A stretch of 64,000 bases of DNA from Afipia felis ATCC 53690 (GCF_000314735.2 NZ_KB375270.1:2790001-2854000), one strand, 5' to 3'; positions 8,402-17,945 are shown, counted from the stretch's first letter. Program-made: numbers and translations. Notes: generated from the letters alone by a model not told the origin.

Positions 8402-9208
8402 TTAGGCCCCCAGCGCGAGCGCGATCAGGCCGAGCGTGCCGACGATCACGCGCCACCACGCGAAGAACGTGAAGCCGTTGCGGGTGACGAAATCGAGGAA
8501 CGACCTCACCACGATAATCGCGGTGATGAACGACACCACGAAGCCGACCACGATGATCAGGGAGTGATCCATCGTCATGTCGCCGCGGCCCTTGTAAAAA
8601 TCATAGACGAACGCGCCGATCATGGTCGGAATCGCGAGGAAGAACGAAAACTCCGCCGCAGAGCGTTTGTCGGCGCCGAACAGCATCGCCGCCACGATCG
8701 AGGCGCCTGAGCGGGACACGCCCGGAATCATCGCCGCACACTGCGCGATGCCGATGCCGAGATACATCGGCAGCGGGAACGTCATGGCATTGTGATGACG
8801 TGGATTGAGGTCCTGCTGATCGACCCACAGCAGCACCGCGCCACCTGCGATCAGCGAGAAGCACACCACCCAAGGATTGAACAGCACGCTCTTGATGAAG
8901 TGGCCGAAGATCAGGCCGAGTATGACGGCAGGTAAAAACGCGACCAGCACGCCGATCACGAAACGCCGCGCGGCGGGATCGGTGAACATATGGGTCGCGA
9001 CATGCCAGAGGCGCTGGAAGTAGATCACCAGAATGGCGAGAATCGCGCCGAGCTGAATCAGCACCGCGAATGTCTTCCAGAAATTATCCTGGTCGAGATT
9101 GAAGATTCGCTCTGCAAGCAGCAGATGGCCGGTGGAGGAAACCGGCAGGAACTCGGTGACGCCCTCCACGATACCGAGGAACAGCGCCTTCAGAAGATCA
9201 GCCAACAT
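8402..9208 (-). CDS. uppP: undecaprenyl-diphosphatase UppP (BacA)
   Basis: A 268-residue integral membrane protein that dephosphorylates undecaprenyl pyrophosphate to recycle the lipid carrier for peptidoglycan and other envelope polymers; overexpression gives bacitracin resistance. The two family signatures are present: EGVTEFLPVSSTGH near the N-terminus and PGVSRSGAS in the second half. About seven or eight hydrophobic helices are visible. I start it at the ATG at 9208 (MLADLLKALFLGIVEG), which aligns with family N-termini; the upstream extension is not conserved-looking. No strong ribosome site precedes this ATG. It is divergent from the GST-like gene. Confidence 0.95.
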   Translation of the reverse strand: MLADLLKALFLGIVEGVTEFLPVSSTGHLLLAERIFNLDQDNFWKTFAVLIQLGAILAILVIYFQRLWHVATHMFTDPAARRFVIGVLVAFLPAVILGLIFGHFIKSVLFNPWVVCFSLIAGGAVLLWVDQQDLNPRHHNAMTFPLPMYLGIGIAQCAAMIPGVSRSGASIVAAMLFGADKRSAAEFSFFLAIPTMIGAFVYDFYKGRGDMTMDHSLIIVVGFVVSFITAIIVVRSFLDFVTRNGFTFFAWWRVIVGTLGLIALALGA

Positions 9209-9409
9209 CAGGAGAATCCATGGTGCCGGGGTGGCCCGCGTTTGTGACTTATTCGCTGCCCCCCCGCAATGCGGAAAACATGCAAAGATACCTTGCCCCC
9301 GGCTCACGCTCGGTTAGGTTCGGCACCTTGCTCGCGGGCCGCCACCAAGCGAGAGCAGAAAGCCTTTTTTAAGGCTCTCTTTAAGAATCTTCCGGCTAAC
9401 ACGGTGCCT

Positions 9410-10102
9410 ATGATTACCCTTTTCCATCACGCCTTCTGTCCCCATTCACGTTTCGTGCGTCTTGCGCTCGGCGAATACGGACTGGAATCCGAACTCGTTG
9501 AGGAGCGGATTTGGGATCGGGACGAAGCGTTTCTGGCGATGAATCCGGCCGGCACCACGCCCGTGATGATGCTCGACGGCGAGCCGCCGATTCCGGGCGC
9601 CGCGATCATCGCCGAATATCTGGACGAGACCTACGGCGCGCAGCTCCGCGATCGTCGCATGATGCCATCGAACTCGCCCGATCGCGTCGAGGTCCGGCGG
9701 CTGATGTCGTGGTTCAACGACAAATTTTACGATGAGGTCAGCGGCCCGCTCGTCACCGAGCGCGTCTACAAGCGCTTCATGAGCGCCGAACAGGGTGGTG
9801 GTGCACCTTCGACGGACGTGATGCGCGCAGCGCGGTCCAACCTGCGCTACCATCTCGCCTATATCGGCTGGCTCGCGCGCACGCGAAATTTTCTCGCCGG
9901 CGACCGCCCGACCTATGCCGATCTCGCGGCTGCCGCGCATCTGTCGGCAATCGACTATCTCGGCGACGTGCCGTGGAGCGAGGATGACGCCGCGAAGGCC
10001 TGGTATGTGCGGATCAAATCGCGCCCCTCATTCCGTCCGCTCCTGAACGAATGGCTCGCGGGCCTGCCCGCACCCGCGCACTACATCGATCTGGATTTCT
10101 GA
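9410..10102 (+). CDS. glutathione S-transferase-like protein, possible cell-division protein FzlA
   Basis: 230 residues with a GST fold: an N-terminal thioredoxin-like domain (FHHAFCPHSRFVRLALGE, then NPAGTTPVMMLDG) and an all-helical C-terminal domain ending GLPAPAHYIDLDF. In alphaproteobacteria a GST-like protein of this length, FzlA, binds FtsZ and is needed for constriction. The position beside uppP, an envelope-synthesis gene, fits that idea. A catalytic GST is the alternative; a cysteine sits at the usual redox position. The start at 9410 matches the family N-terminus, but its ribosome site is weak. A small hairpin (AGCCTT-TTTT-AAGGCT, 9361-9376) lies upstream. Confidence 0.6.
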   Translation: MITLFHHAFCPHSRFVRLALGEYGLESELVEERIWDRDEAFLAMNPAGTTPVMMLDGEPPIPGAAIIAEYLDETYGAQLRDRRMMPSNSPDRVEVRRLMSWFNDKFYDEVSGPLVTERVYKRFMSAEQGGGAPSTDVMRAARSNLRYHLAYIGWLARTRNFLAGDRPTYADLAAAAHLSAIDYLGDVPWSEDDAAKAWYVRIKSRPSFRPLLNEWLAGLPAPAHYIDLDF

Positions 10103-10118
10103 TCTCACGTTTGCGCAT

Positions 10119-10142
10119 CGTCCGGAATGATGCAACCGGACG
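10119..10142. terminator. hairpin between convergent genes
   Basis: CGTCCGG and CCGGACG pair perfectly around a 10-base loop, directly abutting the stop codon of the minus-strand hydrolase and 17 bases past the GST-like stop. Likely a shared terminator, although no T run follows. Confidence 0.45.
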
Positions 10143-10934
10143 TCAGCCTTCCGCCAATTCCGTCACTGCCGCCAGAATGCGCGCGATGTCCTGCGGTCGC
10201 GACAGACGGTGATCGCCGTCCTGCACCAGTGTCAGCACCACATCGTCGCTTGGCAGGCAGTGCGTCAACTTGAAGGCGTGCTGCCAGGGCACGTCCTCAT
10301 CCTGCACGCCCTGCAGAATGCGGACCGGACAACCGACATCGAGCATGCCGTTAAGCAGGAGATGGTTGCGACCCTCCTCGATGAATCGTTTGGTGATCGG
10401 ATATGGCTCGCCGTAGTCGGACGGGCGATACCACACGCCGTTGCGCTCCATCTCTTCCCGGATCTCCGGCGTGAACCGCTCCCACATCAGATCTTCGGTG
10501 AAGTCAGGCGCGGGGGCGATCAGCACGAGGCCCTTGAGCGTCGCGCGCGATCTGGCTTTCTGCGCTGCCATCGCGCGCGCAACCAAAAGCGCCATCCAGC
10601 CGCCCATCGAAGAGCCGATCATGATCTGCCCGCCTTCGCAGCAGGCCTCGACGACAGCGAGGCTTTCCTCAAGCCACGCGCCAATGGTGCCATCCTTGAA
10701 GTCACCGCTGGATTCGCCGTGGCCTGAGTAATCGAAGCGGACGCAGGCGCGACCATGTTGTTGCGCGTAAGCGTCGAGCTCGCGCGCCTTGGTGCCCAGC
10801 ATGTCCGACTTGAACCCGCCGAGCCAGACGAGACCGGGGCCGCCTCCTTCACGACGGCGCACCGCGATGCGGCGTTCGCCATGCGACGTTCTGACATCTA
10901 TGAAATCAGGCGGAGCGTCAGCGGGAAGGGTCAT
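10143..10934 (-). CDS. alpha/beta hydrolase (ABHD10-like serine hydrolase)
   Basis: A 263-residue cytosolic alpha/beta hydrolase. The nucleophile elbow is GSSMGG (Ser109), the acid is probably in QDEDVP, and the histidine in DGDHRLSRP, so the triad looks intact. The oxyanion loop region is WLGGFKSDMLGTKA, and RFDYSGHGES is typical of the group. It resembles the ABHD10/palmitoyl-thioesterase-like family, for which mitochondrial members cleave acyl thioesters and acyl glucuronides. The bacterial substrate is unknown. It has no signal peptide, and it is divergent from the glycosyltransferase gene. Confidence 0.75.
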   Translation of the reverse strand: MTLPADAPPDFIDVRTSHGERRIAVRRREGGGPGLVWLGGFKSDMLGTKARELDAYAQQHGRACVRFDYSGHGESSGDFKDGTIGAWLEESLAVVEACCEGGQIMIGSSMGGWMALLVARAMAAQKARSRATLKGLVLIAPAPDFTEDLMWERFTPEIREEMERNGVWYRPSDYGEPYPITKRFIEEGRNHLLLNGMLDVGCPVRILQGVQDEDVPWQHAFKLTHCLPSDDVVLTLVQDGDHRLSRPQDIARILAAVTELAEG

Positions 10935-11111
10935 CGGAGAGCCGTCATGATGATTTTGCGGATCGCTTGTATCGTGCGATGATGATCGACCGTGTTATTG
11001 ATGGTGCGATCATGTTCGTCAACGCCCCGGTCACATTCCCTTTGCATTCCAGCAATCTGCTGTGCGCCCGCCTCGCGCCGATCGCATTCGCCTGAACGAG
11101 ACACGCACCCG

Positions 11112-12401
11112 ATGCCGGATCCTTCCGCGGCAACACACCGTCTATCCGAGACCGATCCGCAATCCGGGCACGGCGGCCATGGCGCAGATCGGAACGGCAC
11201 GGCGCCGCACCCCTCACAGAACACGCAGACCCGCGCGCTCACCGTTCTGATCGCCGTGCCGACGCTGGAATCCGGCGCGTCCGATCTCAATGCGCTGGCG
11301 CTCACGCAATATCTCGCGGCGCACGGTCACCATCCTGTCGTGGTGTCGCAAGGCGGCCGCCTCGTGCCGGAGATCGTCGCGGCAGGTGGCGAATTCATCG
11401 AGATGAATGTCGCGAGCCGCAATCCTTATCGGATGCTACGTTGCATGCGGCAGTTGTCGCTGCTGATCGCGAACCGCCATTGTGATGTCGTCCACGCACT
11501 CGGCCGCGCACCGGGCTGGAGCGCCTATCTCGCGGCGCGCGCGCAGCGACGGCCGTTCGTCACCACATGGTTCAAGGGTTTTCGCGAGCAGAACCGGCTC
11601 AAGCGGTTCTATAACAGCGTGATGGTGCGCGGCGACCGCATCATCGCCGCGAGCGACGATCTCGCCGATCTGATCCGCGACCGCTACCCGGCCGTGCGCG
11701 AGCGGATCATGACGCTGCCGCTCGGCTTCGATGCAACCGCTTTCGATCCCGACCGCGTCACGCCGGAGCGCATCGCGCGCATTCGCCATGCGTTCGGTGC
11801 CGGGACGGACACCCGCATCATCCTCGCGCCGGGCCGCATGGTCCGCCGCAAGGGCCACCATCACATCGTGCAGGCAGCGGCGTGGATGAAAGCCGCTGGC
11901 GTCCGGGATTTCCTGATCGCCTTCACCGGCGAGGATCAGGGCCGCACCCATTTCACCGGGCAATTGTGGGATCTCGTGCTCTCGACCGGTACCACCGACG
12001 TGGTCCGCTTCGCCGGACTGAGCGACGATCTGCCGGCGGCGCTCGCGGTCTCGGCGGCGGCGGTGTTCGCCTCGACCCAGCCGGAAGGCGCGCTGCGCAC
12101 CATCCTTGCGGCGCAGGCGATGGGCGTTCCGGTCATCGCCTCCGATCTCGCAGCCGGTTCCGGCATCATGCTGGCCCCGCCCGCCATCAGCGAGGACCGG
12201 ATGACCGGCCTCCGTTTCCCGGCTGGCGATATCGAAGCGCTGGCGACGGCGCTGACACGCCTTCTGAATCTGTCCGATTCAGTACGGCGGGCTATCGGCG
12301 CGCGCGGCCAGGCGTGGGTTTCCGACCTGCAGGAGCCCGCGGCTGTTGCCGAACGGACTCTTCGTCTCTACATGGAACTGACAGCGGCACGGACACCGTG
12401 A
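11112..12401 (+). CDS. glycosyltransferase family 4 protein
   Basis: About 429 residues with the GT-B fold: an N-terminal Rossmann domain beginning VLIAVPTLESGASDLNALAL (no signal peptide) and a C-terminal nucleotide-sugar domain with LAPGRMVRRKGHH and a donor-site region STQPEGALRTILAAQAMGVPV. In the latter the usual Glu-x7-Glu motif is partly changed. It should transfer a sugar to a lipid or polysaccharide precursor, probably in lipopolysaccharide or capsule synthesis. I chose the ATG at 11112; the first 60 residues are low complexity and the ribosome site is weak, so a later start is possible. No glycan cluster surrounds it. Confidence 0.75.
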   Translation: MPDPSAATHRLSETDPQSGHGGHGADRNGTAPHPSQNTQTRALTVLIAVPTLESGASDLNALALTQYLAAHGHHPVVVSQGGRLVPEIVAAGGEFIEMNVASRNPYRMLRCMRQLSLLIANRHCDVVHALGRAPGWSAYLAARAQRRPFVTTWFKGFREQNRLKRFYNSVMVRGDRIIAASDDLADLIRDRYPAVRERIMTLPLGFDATAFDPDRVTPERIARIRHAFGAGTDTRIILAPGRMVRRKGHHHIVQAAAWMKAAGVRDFLIAFTGEDQGRTHFTGQLWDLVLSTGTTDVVRFAGLSDDLPAALAVSAAAVFASTQPEGALRTILAAQAMGVPVIASDLAAGSGIMLAPPAISEDRMTGLRFPAGDIEALATALTRLLNLSDSVRRAIGARGQAWVSDLQEPAAVAERTLRLYMELTAARTP

Positions 12402-12512
12402 CCGGAATGCGGCTCTCCGGCTTTTTCGCACGGGCCGCGCTCGGTTGCCTTGCTCACGTCACCGAATTCCTTCAAAATCATCGCTTCTTTCAATAATCGT
12501 GGAGACCCTCCC

Positions 12513-13052
12513 ATTCGCCGTCCTAACAGAGCCCCGCCCACAGTCGCCAAAGATGGGCCCCGCACCAATGATGAGATTCGGAATCTCGAAGTCCAACTGA
12601 TCGATCAGCACGGCGTCAATGTCGGCGTGACCGAAACGTCGGTCGCCGTGAAGATGGCGATGGAAGCCGGCATGGATCTCGTGGAGATTTCGCCGAACAA
12701 CTCCCCGCCGGTCTGCAAGATCATGGACTACGGGAAGTACAAGTTTCAGGCGCAGAAAAAGGCCGCCGAAGCGCGCAAGAAGCAGAAGATCGTCGAAATC
12801 AAGGAGATCAAGCTCCGCCCGATGATCGACGACCACGATTACGACGTGAAGATGCGCGCGATGCTCCGCTTCTTCGAGGAAGGCGACAAGGTCAAGATCA
12901 CGCTGCGCTACCGCGGCCGCGAAATGGCTCACCAGGAGATCGGCACCAAGCTGCTCGACAAGGTGAAGGCCGCCGTCGCCGATATCGCCAAGGTGGAGCA
13001 GGACGCGAAGTTCGAAGGCCGCCAGGTGGTGATGGTGCTCGCACCGCGCTGA
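12513..13052 (+). CDS. infC: translation initiation factor IF-3, ATT start codon
   Basis: 179 residues, standard IF-3 length. The N-terminal domain ([18 protein letters not shown]) and the C-terminal 30S-binding domain ([27 protein letters not shown]) are complete. No ATG or GTG fits the family N-terminus. The conserved start ([17 protein letters not shown]) coincides with an ATT at 12513 preceded by GGAG eight bases upstream. IF-3 itself discriminates against such codons, so this is the classic autoregulated start seen in enterobacterial infC. An in-frame ATG at 12450 would add 21 unrelated residues. First gene of the infC-rpmI-rplT-pheST neighbourhood. Confidence 0.95.
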   Translation: MRRPNRAPPTVAKDGPRTNDEIRNLEVQLIDQHGVNVGVTETSVAVKMAMEAGMDLVEISPNNSPPVCKIMDYGKYKFQAQKKAAEARKKQKIVEIKEIKLRPMIDDHDYDVKMRAMLRFFEEGDKVKITLRYRGREMAHQEIGTKLLDKVKAAVADIAKVEQDAKFEGRQVVMVLAPR

Positions 13053-13090
13053 GCACCGTGGATCGGACCTTCAAGCGACCAAGACAACGA

Positions 13091-13116
13091 AAAGGCGCCC
13101 GTAGGGGCGCCTTTTT
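13091..13116 (+). terminator. intrinsic terminator after infC
   Basis: GGCGCCC and GGGCGCC (13094-13100 and 13105-13111) form a perfect stem with a GTAG loop, flanked by AAA before and TTTTT after. It is a textbook intrinsic terminator 40 bases downstream of infC, so rpmI-rplT must have its own promoter at least in part. Confidence 0.9.
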
Positions 13117-13160
13117 CAGTTTAGAAACCAGAAGCTCCAGCAGCCTAAAAACCGGCCTGC

Positions 13161-13286
13161 TTAAAATCCCCGCGCGATCAGGGCGCCGATCACCAGCGCG
13201 CCCGCACCGAGCCATACGGCCAGACGGCCGGCATCGGCTTGAATCGCGGCAACCTTGACCTTGGCACGGCTCTTCGTTTTCGGCAT
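13161..13286 (-). CDS. small membrane protein, 41 residues
   Basis: A short gene on the minus strand between infC and rpmI. The ATG at 13286 has a strong GGAAGGA site seven bases upstream. The product is a basic, Lys-rich N-terminus (MPKTKSRAKVKVAAIQA) followed by one hydrophobic helix (about residues 24-39, LAVWLGAGALVIGALIA) and a short RGF end, so it is probably a single-span inner-membrane peptide with the N-terminus inside. I do not recognise a family. Good start signal, clean gene-like composition and a stop in an otherwise gene-free interval support it. Confidence 0.6.
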   Translation of the reverse strand: MPKTKSRAKVKVAAIQADAGRLAVWLGAGALVIGALIARGF

Positions 13287-13588
13287 TTCAAATCCTTCCG
13301 TCTCGGTGATCCCAAGAATATGGGGGCTTTGGACGATTCTCCAATGCGACATAGCATGCGCAGGCCTCATGGCAGGATGGCGGCAGACGCCGTTTGGCGT
13401 TGCAAATTGGGCCTTGCTCTGCCATAAGCCCCATCTCATCGCCCGGCTGATCAAGGGCTGCCGTGGCGATGTTTTTTGCTGGCTTTGCCATACGGGCAAA
13501 TTACCCAAGCAATTCAACGCTCTAGCGAGCATTCAGTCACTCCGGCGAGCCGTTTCGGCGCGCGGATGGTGGCGTTAAGGAGAGCCAA
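13287..13588 (+). promoter_or_regulatory. leader region of rpmI-rplT
   Basis: About 300 bases between the small minus-strand gene and rpmI. It should contain the promoter of the ribosomal protein genes, since infC ends in its own terminator. A hairpin ACGCC-GTTT-GGCGT lies at 13387-13400, and a second possible pairing, GGGC with GCCC, flanks the stretch from about 13409 to 13432. Ribosomal protein L20 represses its own operon through leader RNA structures in other bacteria, so these could be regulatory, but I cannot show an L20 site. The right half also carries the oppositely read promoter of the 41-residue gene nearby. Confidence 0.35.
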
Positions 13589-13789
13589 ATGCCCAAGCTG
13601 AAGACCAAGTCGGGCGCCAAAAAGCGCTTCAAAGTGACCGGAACTGGCAAGGTGGTATCCGCCCATGCAGGCAAGCGCCACGGCATGATCAAGCGGACCA
13701 AGAAGCAGATCCGCCAGTTGCGCGGCACGCGCGTTCTGTTCAAGACCGACGGCGACAACATCAAGCAGTACTTCCTGCCAAACGCCTGA
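13589..13789 (+). CDS. rpmI: 50S ribosomal protein L35
   Basis: 66 residues, usual length, with the family N-terminus [21 protein letters not shown] and the basic [19 protein letters not shown] core. A small rRNA-binding protein of the large subunit. An AAGGAGAG site lies just before the ATG. Followed by rplT after a 64-base gap, the normal arrangement. Confidence 0.98.
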   Translation: MPKLKTKSGAKKRFKVTGTGKVVSAHAGKRHGMIKRTKKQIRQLRGTRVLFKTDGDNIKQYFLPNA

Positions 13790-13853
13790 TCCACTTACGC
13801 CGCGTCCGCGCGGCGGTCTGTCACCATTCACATTCAGATTTAGGAGATCAGTC

Positions 13854-14213
13854 ATGGCACGCGTCAAACGCGGTGTGACGGCTCACGCCAAGCACAAGAA
13901 AGTCTACAAGGCCGCCGAAGGTTTTCGTGGCCGTCGCAAGAACACCATCCGCGCCGCCAAGGCCGCCGTCGACAAGGCCGGCCAGTACGCCTATGTCGGC
14001 CGCAAGCTGAAGAAGCGCAACTTCCGCGCGCTCTGGATTCAGCGCATCAACGCCGCCGTTCGTCCGTTCGGCATGACCTACAGCCGATTTATCAACGGCC
14101 TCGCCAAGTCGGGCGTCGTTGTCGATCGCAAGGTGCTGTCGGATCTCGCCATCCACGAGCCGGCCGCGTTCCAGGCGATTGCCGAGAAGGCCAAAGCCGC
14201 TCTCGCGGCGTAA
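13854..14213 (+). CDS. rplT: 50S ribosomal protein L20
   Basis: 119 residues, full length, starting [16 protein letters not shown] and containing [14 protein letters not shown] and the C-terminal globular domain with [18 protein letters not shown]. It binds 23S rRNA early in large-subunit assembly and in several bacteria also represses its own operon. AGGAG precedes the ATG. Last of the infC-rpmI-rplT group; a hairpin follows before pheS. Confidence 0.98.
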   Translation: MARVKRGVTAHAKHKKVYKAAEGFRGRRKNTIRAAKAAVDKAGQYAYVGRKLKKRNFRALWIQRINAAVRPFGMTYSRFINGLAKSGVVVDRKVLSDLAIHEPAAFQAIAEKAKAALAA

Positions 14214-14271
14214 GCCTGCCGATGGCCGCGCGCGGCCAGGCATGCCCCTCTTGCACGAGGCCGACATGACC

Positions 14272-14291
14272 GGGACGCCCTGAGGCGTCCC
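14272..14291 (+). terminator. hairpin between rplT and pheS
   Basis: GGGACGCC and GGCGTCCC pair perfectly around CTGA. The stem follows the ribosomal protein genes and precedes pheS by 70 bases. The T run is weak (GCTTCGTTC), so partial termination or attenuation is likely. A separate GGCCGCG/CGCGGCC palindrome lies at 14224-14237. Confidence 0.6.
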
Positions 14292-14360
14292 GCTTCGTTC
14301 GGCTGGGCCGATTGCACCCCGCCGGGCGGTTTCAAATGAACCGTTCTGCTGGGGCTGTAT

Positions 14361-15443
14361 ATGTCCGATCTCGTCAAACTCGAATCCGAAATCCTGAACC
14401 AGATCGCCGCCGCTTCCGATGAAGCTGCGCTCGAGGCCGTGCGCGTCGGCGCGCTCGGCAAAAAGGGATCGATCTCCGCGCTCTTGTCCACGCTCGGCAA
14501 GATGTCGCCGGAGCAGCGCAAGACCGAAGGCGCGGCGATCAACGCCGCCAAGGACAAGGTCACGGCCGCTCTCACAGCCCGCCGCGACGTGCTCAAGAAC
14601 GCAGCCCTCGATGCGCGACTTGCGTCGGAAGTGATCGACGTCACGCTGCCGACGCGCGAGACGCCCGCCGAGCAGGGCCGCATCCACCCCATCTCGCAGG
14701 TGATGGACGAACTCACCGCGATCTTCGCCGACATGGGCTTCTCGATCGCCGAAGGGCCGGACATCGAGACCGACGATTACAACTTCACCAAGCTGAATTT
14801 CCCCGAAGGCCATCCGGCGCGGGAGATGCACGACACCTTCTTCTTCAATCGCAAGGAGGACGGGTCGCGCCCGCTGCTGCGCACCCATACCTCACCGGTG
14901 CAGGTGCGCACCATGCTGTCGCAGAAACCGCCGATCCGCGTGATCTGTCCGGGCCGCACCTATCGTTGCGACAGCGATCAGACCCACACGCCGATGTTCC
15001 ATCAGGTCGAGGGCCTCGTCATCGACAAGGGCTCGCATCTTGGGCACCTGAAATGGATTCTCGCGGAATTCTGCAAGGCCTTCTTCGAGGTCGATAACGT
15101 CAACATGCGCTTCCGCCCGTCCTTCTTCCCCTTCACCGAGCCGTCGATGGAGGTCGACATCCAGTGCCGTCGCGGCAAGAACGAAATCCGTTTCGGCGAA
15201 GGCGAAGACTGGCTGGAGATTCTCGGCTGCGGCATGGTGCATCCGAACGTGCTGCGTAACTGCGGCATCGATCCGGATGAATATCAAGGCTTTGCCTGGG
15301 GCATGGGCATCGATCGCATCGCGATGCTGAAATACGGCATCAGCGACCTGCGCCAGATGTTCGAAGGCGACGTGCGCTGGCTCAATCATTACGGCTTCAA
15401 GCCGCTCGATGTGCCCACGCTCGCGGGAGGGCTGTCGTCATGA
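14361..15443 (+). CDS. pheS: phenylalanyl-tRNA synthetase alpha subunit
   Basis: 360 residues. An N-terminal coiled-coil arm for tRNA contact (about 1-90) is followed by the class II catalytic core with motif 2 ([20 protein letters not shown]) and motif 3 ([16 protein letters not shown] and [15 protein letters not shown]). With PheT it forms the alpha2-beta2 enzyme that charges tRNA-Phe. Start at the ATG 14361, [12 protein letters not shown], as usual for the family. Its stop overlaps the pheT ATG as ATGA, so the two are translationally coupled. Confidence 0.98.
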   Translation: MSDLVKLESEILNQIAAASDEAALEAVRVGALGKKGSISALLSTLGKMSPEQRKTEGAAINAAKDKVTAALTARRDVLKNAALDARLASEVIDVTLPTRETPAEQGRIHPISQVMDELTAIFADMGFSIAEGPDIETDDYNFTKLNFPEGHPAREMHDTFFFNRKEDGSRPLLRTHTSPVQVRTMLSQKPPIRVICPGRTYRCDSDQTHTPMFHQVEGLVIDKGSHLGHLKWILAEFCKAFFEVDNVNMRFRPSFFPFTEPSMEVDIQCRRGKNEIRFGEGEDWLEILGCGMVHPNVLRNCGIDPDEYQGFAWGMGIDRIAMLKYGISDLRQMFEGDVRWLNHYGFKPLDVPTLAGGLSS

Positions 15444-17860
15444 AATTCACCCTCTCCTGGCTGAAAGAACATCTCGACACCGACGAGCCGATCGAGAAGC
15501 TCGCCGAGACGCTGACCATGATCGGCCTCGAGGTCGAGCACCTTGAAGACAAGGCGAAGGCGCTGGCGCCTTACGTCATCGCCAAGATCATCACCGCCGA
15601 GCAGCACCCGAACGCGGATCGTCTGCGCGTGTGCATGGTCGACACCGGCGAAGGCGCGCCGATTCAGGTCGTCTGCGGTGCGCCGAACGCGCGCGGGGGA
15701 CTCGTGAGCGTGTTCGCACCGCCCGGCACCTACATTCCGGGCAAGGACATCACGCTTGGCATCGGCAATATTCGCGGCGTCGAGAGCCGGGGCATGCTGT
15801 GCTCGGCCGCTGAACTCGAACTCTCCGAAGATCACGACGGCATCATCGAACTGCCGGCCGACGCACCTGTCGGCAAGCCGTATGCGGAATGGGCCGGCCT
15901 CGGCGACCCCGTGATCGAGATTAATCTCACGCCGAACCGCGCCGACGCCACCGGCGTGCACGGCATCGCGCGCGATCTCGGCGCGGCCGACATGGGCAAA
16001 TTCAAGAACGATGCTCCGAAGCCGATCAAGGGCGCGTTCGCGGCGCCCGTTGCGGTGACGATTGAAGACCCGACCTTGTGCCCCGGTTTCGCGCTGCGTC
16101 TGGTGCGCGGTGTGAAGAACGGCCCGTCGCCGGAATGGCTGCAGCGGCGCCTCACCTCGATCGGACTGCGTCCGATCAACGCGCTGGTCGACATCACCAA
16201 TTTCATGACCTTTGACCGCGGCCGTCCGCTGCACGTGTTCGACGCCGCGAAGGTGAAGGGCAACCTCGTCGTGCGCCGCGCGAAAGCGGGCGAAAGCCTT
16301 GTTGCGCTCGATGGCAAGACCTACACGCTCGATGACACCATGTGCGTGATCGCGGATGATAGCGGCGTCGAGTCGCTCGCGGGCATCATGGGCGGCGAAT
16401 CGACCGGCTGCGACGAGACCACCACCGACGTGCTGATCGAATCGGCGCTGTGGAACGAGATCAACATCGCCCAGACCGGCCGCAAGCTCGGCATCAATTC
16501 CGACGCGCGCTATCGCTTCGAGCGCGGCGTCGATCCGGCCTTCATGGTGCCGGGCCTCGAGCTCGCCACCAAGCTCGTGCTCGACATCTGCGGCGGCTCG
16601 CCGTCGGAGATCGCGCTTTCGGGCAAGGCCTATGGCGACGACCGGATGATCGAATTCCCCATCGACGAGGTGAAGCGTCTCGCCGGCATCGACGTGCCGC
16701 TGGCCGACATCAAACGCCACCTCACCCATCTCGGCTTCATGGTCGCGGGTCAGGGGCCAGTGGTGAAGATCGCGGTGCCGTCATGGCGCGCCGACGTGCA
16801 CGGCAAGGCCGACATCGTGGAAGAGATCGTGCGCATCGTCGGTGTCGACCGCGTGCCGCTGACGCCGTTTCCGCGTGGCGAGGACGCGCGCAAGCCTGTT
16901 CTGACAGCGCTGCAGTTGCGCACCCGCCGCGCCAAGCGCGCGCTTGCCACGCGCGGCATGGTGGAAGCTGTAACGTGGTCGTTCCTCTCCAAGACGCAAG
17001 CCGAATTGTTCGGCGGCGGCAAGCCGGAGCTCGCGCTCGCCAATCCGATCGCATCGGATCTCTCTGACATGCGGCCCTCGCTGGTGCCGGGCCTGATCGC
17101 AGCCGCGCAGGCCAATGCGGATCGAGGCTTCGGCGACGTCGCGCTGTTCGAGGTCGGACAGATTTTCCTGGGTGATCAGCCCGAGCAGCAGCTCACCGCC
17201 GCGACCGGCGTGCGCCGCGCGATGGCTTCATCGAAGGGCTTTAGCCGTGCGTGGTCCGGCTCATGGAGCGTCGATGCGTTCGACGCCAAGGCCGACGCGC
17301 TTGCCGTGCTCGCCGCGTGCGGCGCGCCGATGCAGGCGCTGCAGATCGTGCCCTGCCGTGAGGCGAAGAATGCGCCGGCGTGGCTGCATCCGGGCCGCTC
17401 TGCCACGATCCAGATCGGACCGCAGAATGTGCTTGGCACTTTCGGCGAACTGCATCCGCGCGTGCTGGATGCGCTGAAGGCCGACGGACCGCTGGTCGCG
17501 TTCGAAGTGCTGCTCGATCGCCTGCCGGGCCCGAAGGCGCGCGCAACGCGCGCCAAGCCGCCGCTCGAACTCGCGGCGTTCCAGCCGGTGTCGCGCGACT
17601 TCGCCTTCCTCGCCGACCGCGACGTGAAGGCCGCCGACATCATCCGCGCGGCACAGGGCGCGGACAAGAAGCTCATCACGGACGTGACGCTGTTCGACGT
17701 CTATGACGGCAAGGGCATTCCCGAGGGCAAGAAGTCTGTCGCCATTGCGGTGACGTTGCAGCCGCGCGAGAAGACACTCACCGATCAGGACATCGAGGCG
17801 GTAGCAACGAAGATCGTCGCGGACGTGAAGAAGAAAACCGGCAGCACGCTGCGGGAGTAA
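15440..17860 (+). CDS. pheT: phenylalanyl-tRNA synthetase beta subunit
   Basis: 806 residues. Domains in order: N-terminal B1, an EMAP-II-like tRNA-binding OB domain (about 40-150), the B3/B4 editing domain, B5, the pseudo-catalytic core and a C-terminal ferredoxin-fold anticodon-binding domain (about 710-806, [16 protein letters not shown]). It edits Tyr-tRNA-Phe and binds the anticodon. Full length with no interruptions; overlaps pheS by four bases. Confidence 0.98.
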   Translation: MKFTLSWLKEHLDTDEPIEKLAETLTMIGLEVEHLEDKAKALAPYVIAKIITAEQHPNADRLRVCMVDTGEGAPIQVVCGAPNARGGLVSVFAPPGTYIPGKDITLGIGNIRGVESRGMLCSAAELELSEDHDGIIELPADAPVGKPYAEWAGLGDPVIEINLTPNRADATGVHGIARDLGAADMGKFKNDAPKPIKGAFAAPVAVTIEDPTLCPGFALRLVRGVKNGPSPEWLQRRLTSIGLRPINALVDITNFMTFDRGRPLHVFDAAKVKGNLVVRRAKAGESLVALDGKTYTLDDTMCVIADDSGVESLAGIMGGESTGCDETTTDVLIESALWNEINIAQTGRKLGINSDARYRFERGVDPAFMVPGLELATKLVLDICGGSPSEIALSGKAYGDDRMIEFPIDEVKRLAGIDVPLADIKRHLTHLGFMVAGQGPVVKIAVPSWRADVHGKADIVEEIVRIVGVDRVPLTPFPRGEDARKPVLTALQLRTRRAKRALATRGMVEAVTWSFLSKTQAELFGGGKPELALANPIASDLSDMRPSLVPGLIAAAQANADRGFGDVALFEVGQIFLGDQPEQQLTAATGVRRAMASSKGFSRAWSGSWSVDAFDAKADALAVLAACGAPMQALQIVPCREAKNAPAWLHPGRSATIQIGPQNVLGTFGELHPRVLDALKADGPLVAFEVLLDRLPGPKARATRAKPPLELAAFQPVSRDFAFLADRDVKAADIIRAAQGADKKLITDVTLFDVYDGKGIPEGKKSVAIAVTLQPREKTLTDQDIEAVATKIVADVKKKTGSTLRE

Positions 17861-17922
17861 TTCTCGTCTGTTCGACGTAGAATCCCCAATCATCAGTCGC
17901 AGATTGTGCTTCAAAAACGTAG

Positions 17923-17945
17923 ATGGCCGGGTCAAGCCCGGCCAT
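17923..17945. repeat. GGCCGGG/CCCGGCC inverted repeat, probable dispersed element and terminator
   Basis: ATGGCCGGG and CCCGGCCAT pair perfectly around TCAAG in the gap between convergent pheT and the exported hydrolase. The wording ATGGCCGGGTCAAGCCCGGCCATGAC is of the type dispersed in many copies through Bradyrhizobium/Rhodopseudomonas-like genomes, usually between genes. Here it is placed to end both transcripts. Dispersal is from general knowledge; only this copy and a diverged GCCGGGT-TGAT-ACCCGGC form at 56503-56520 are seen in this window. Confidence 0.65.
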
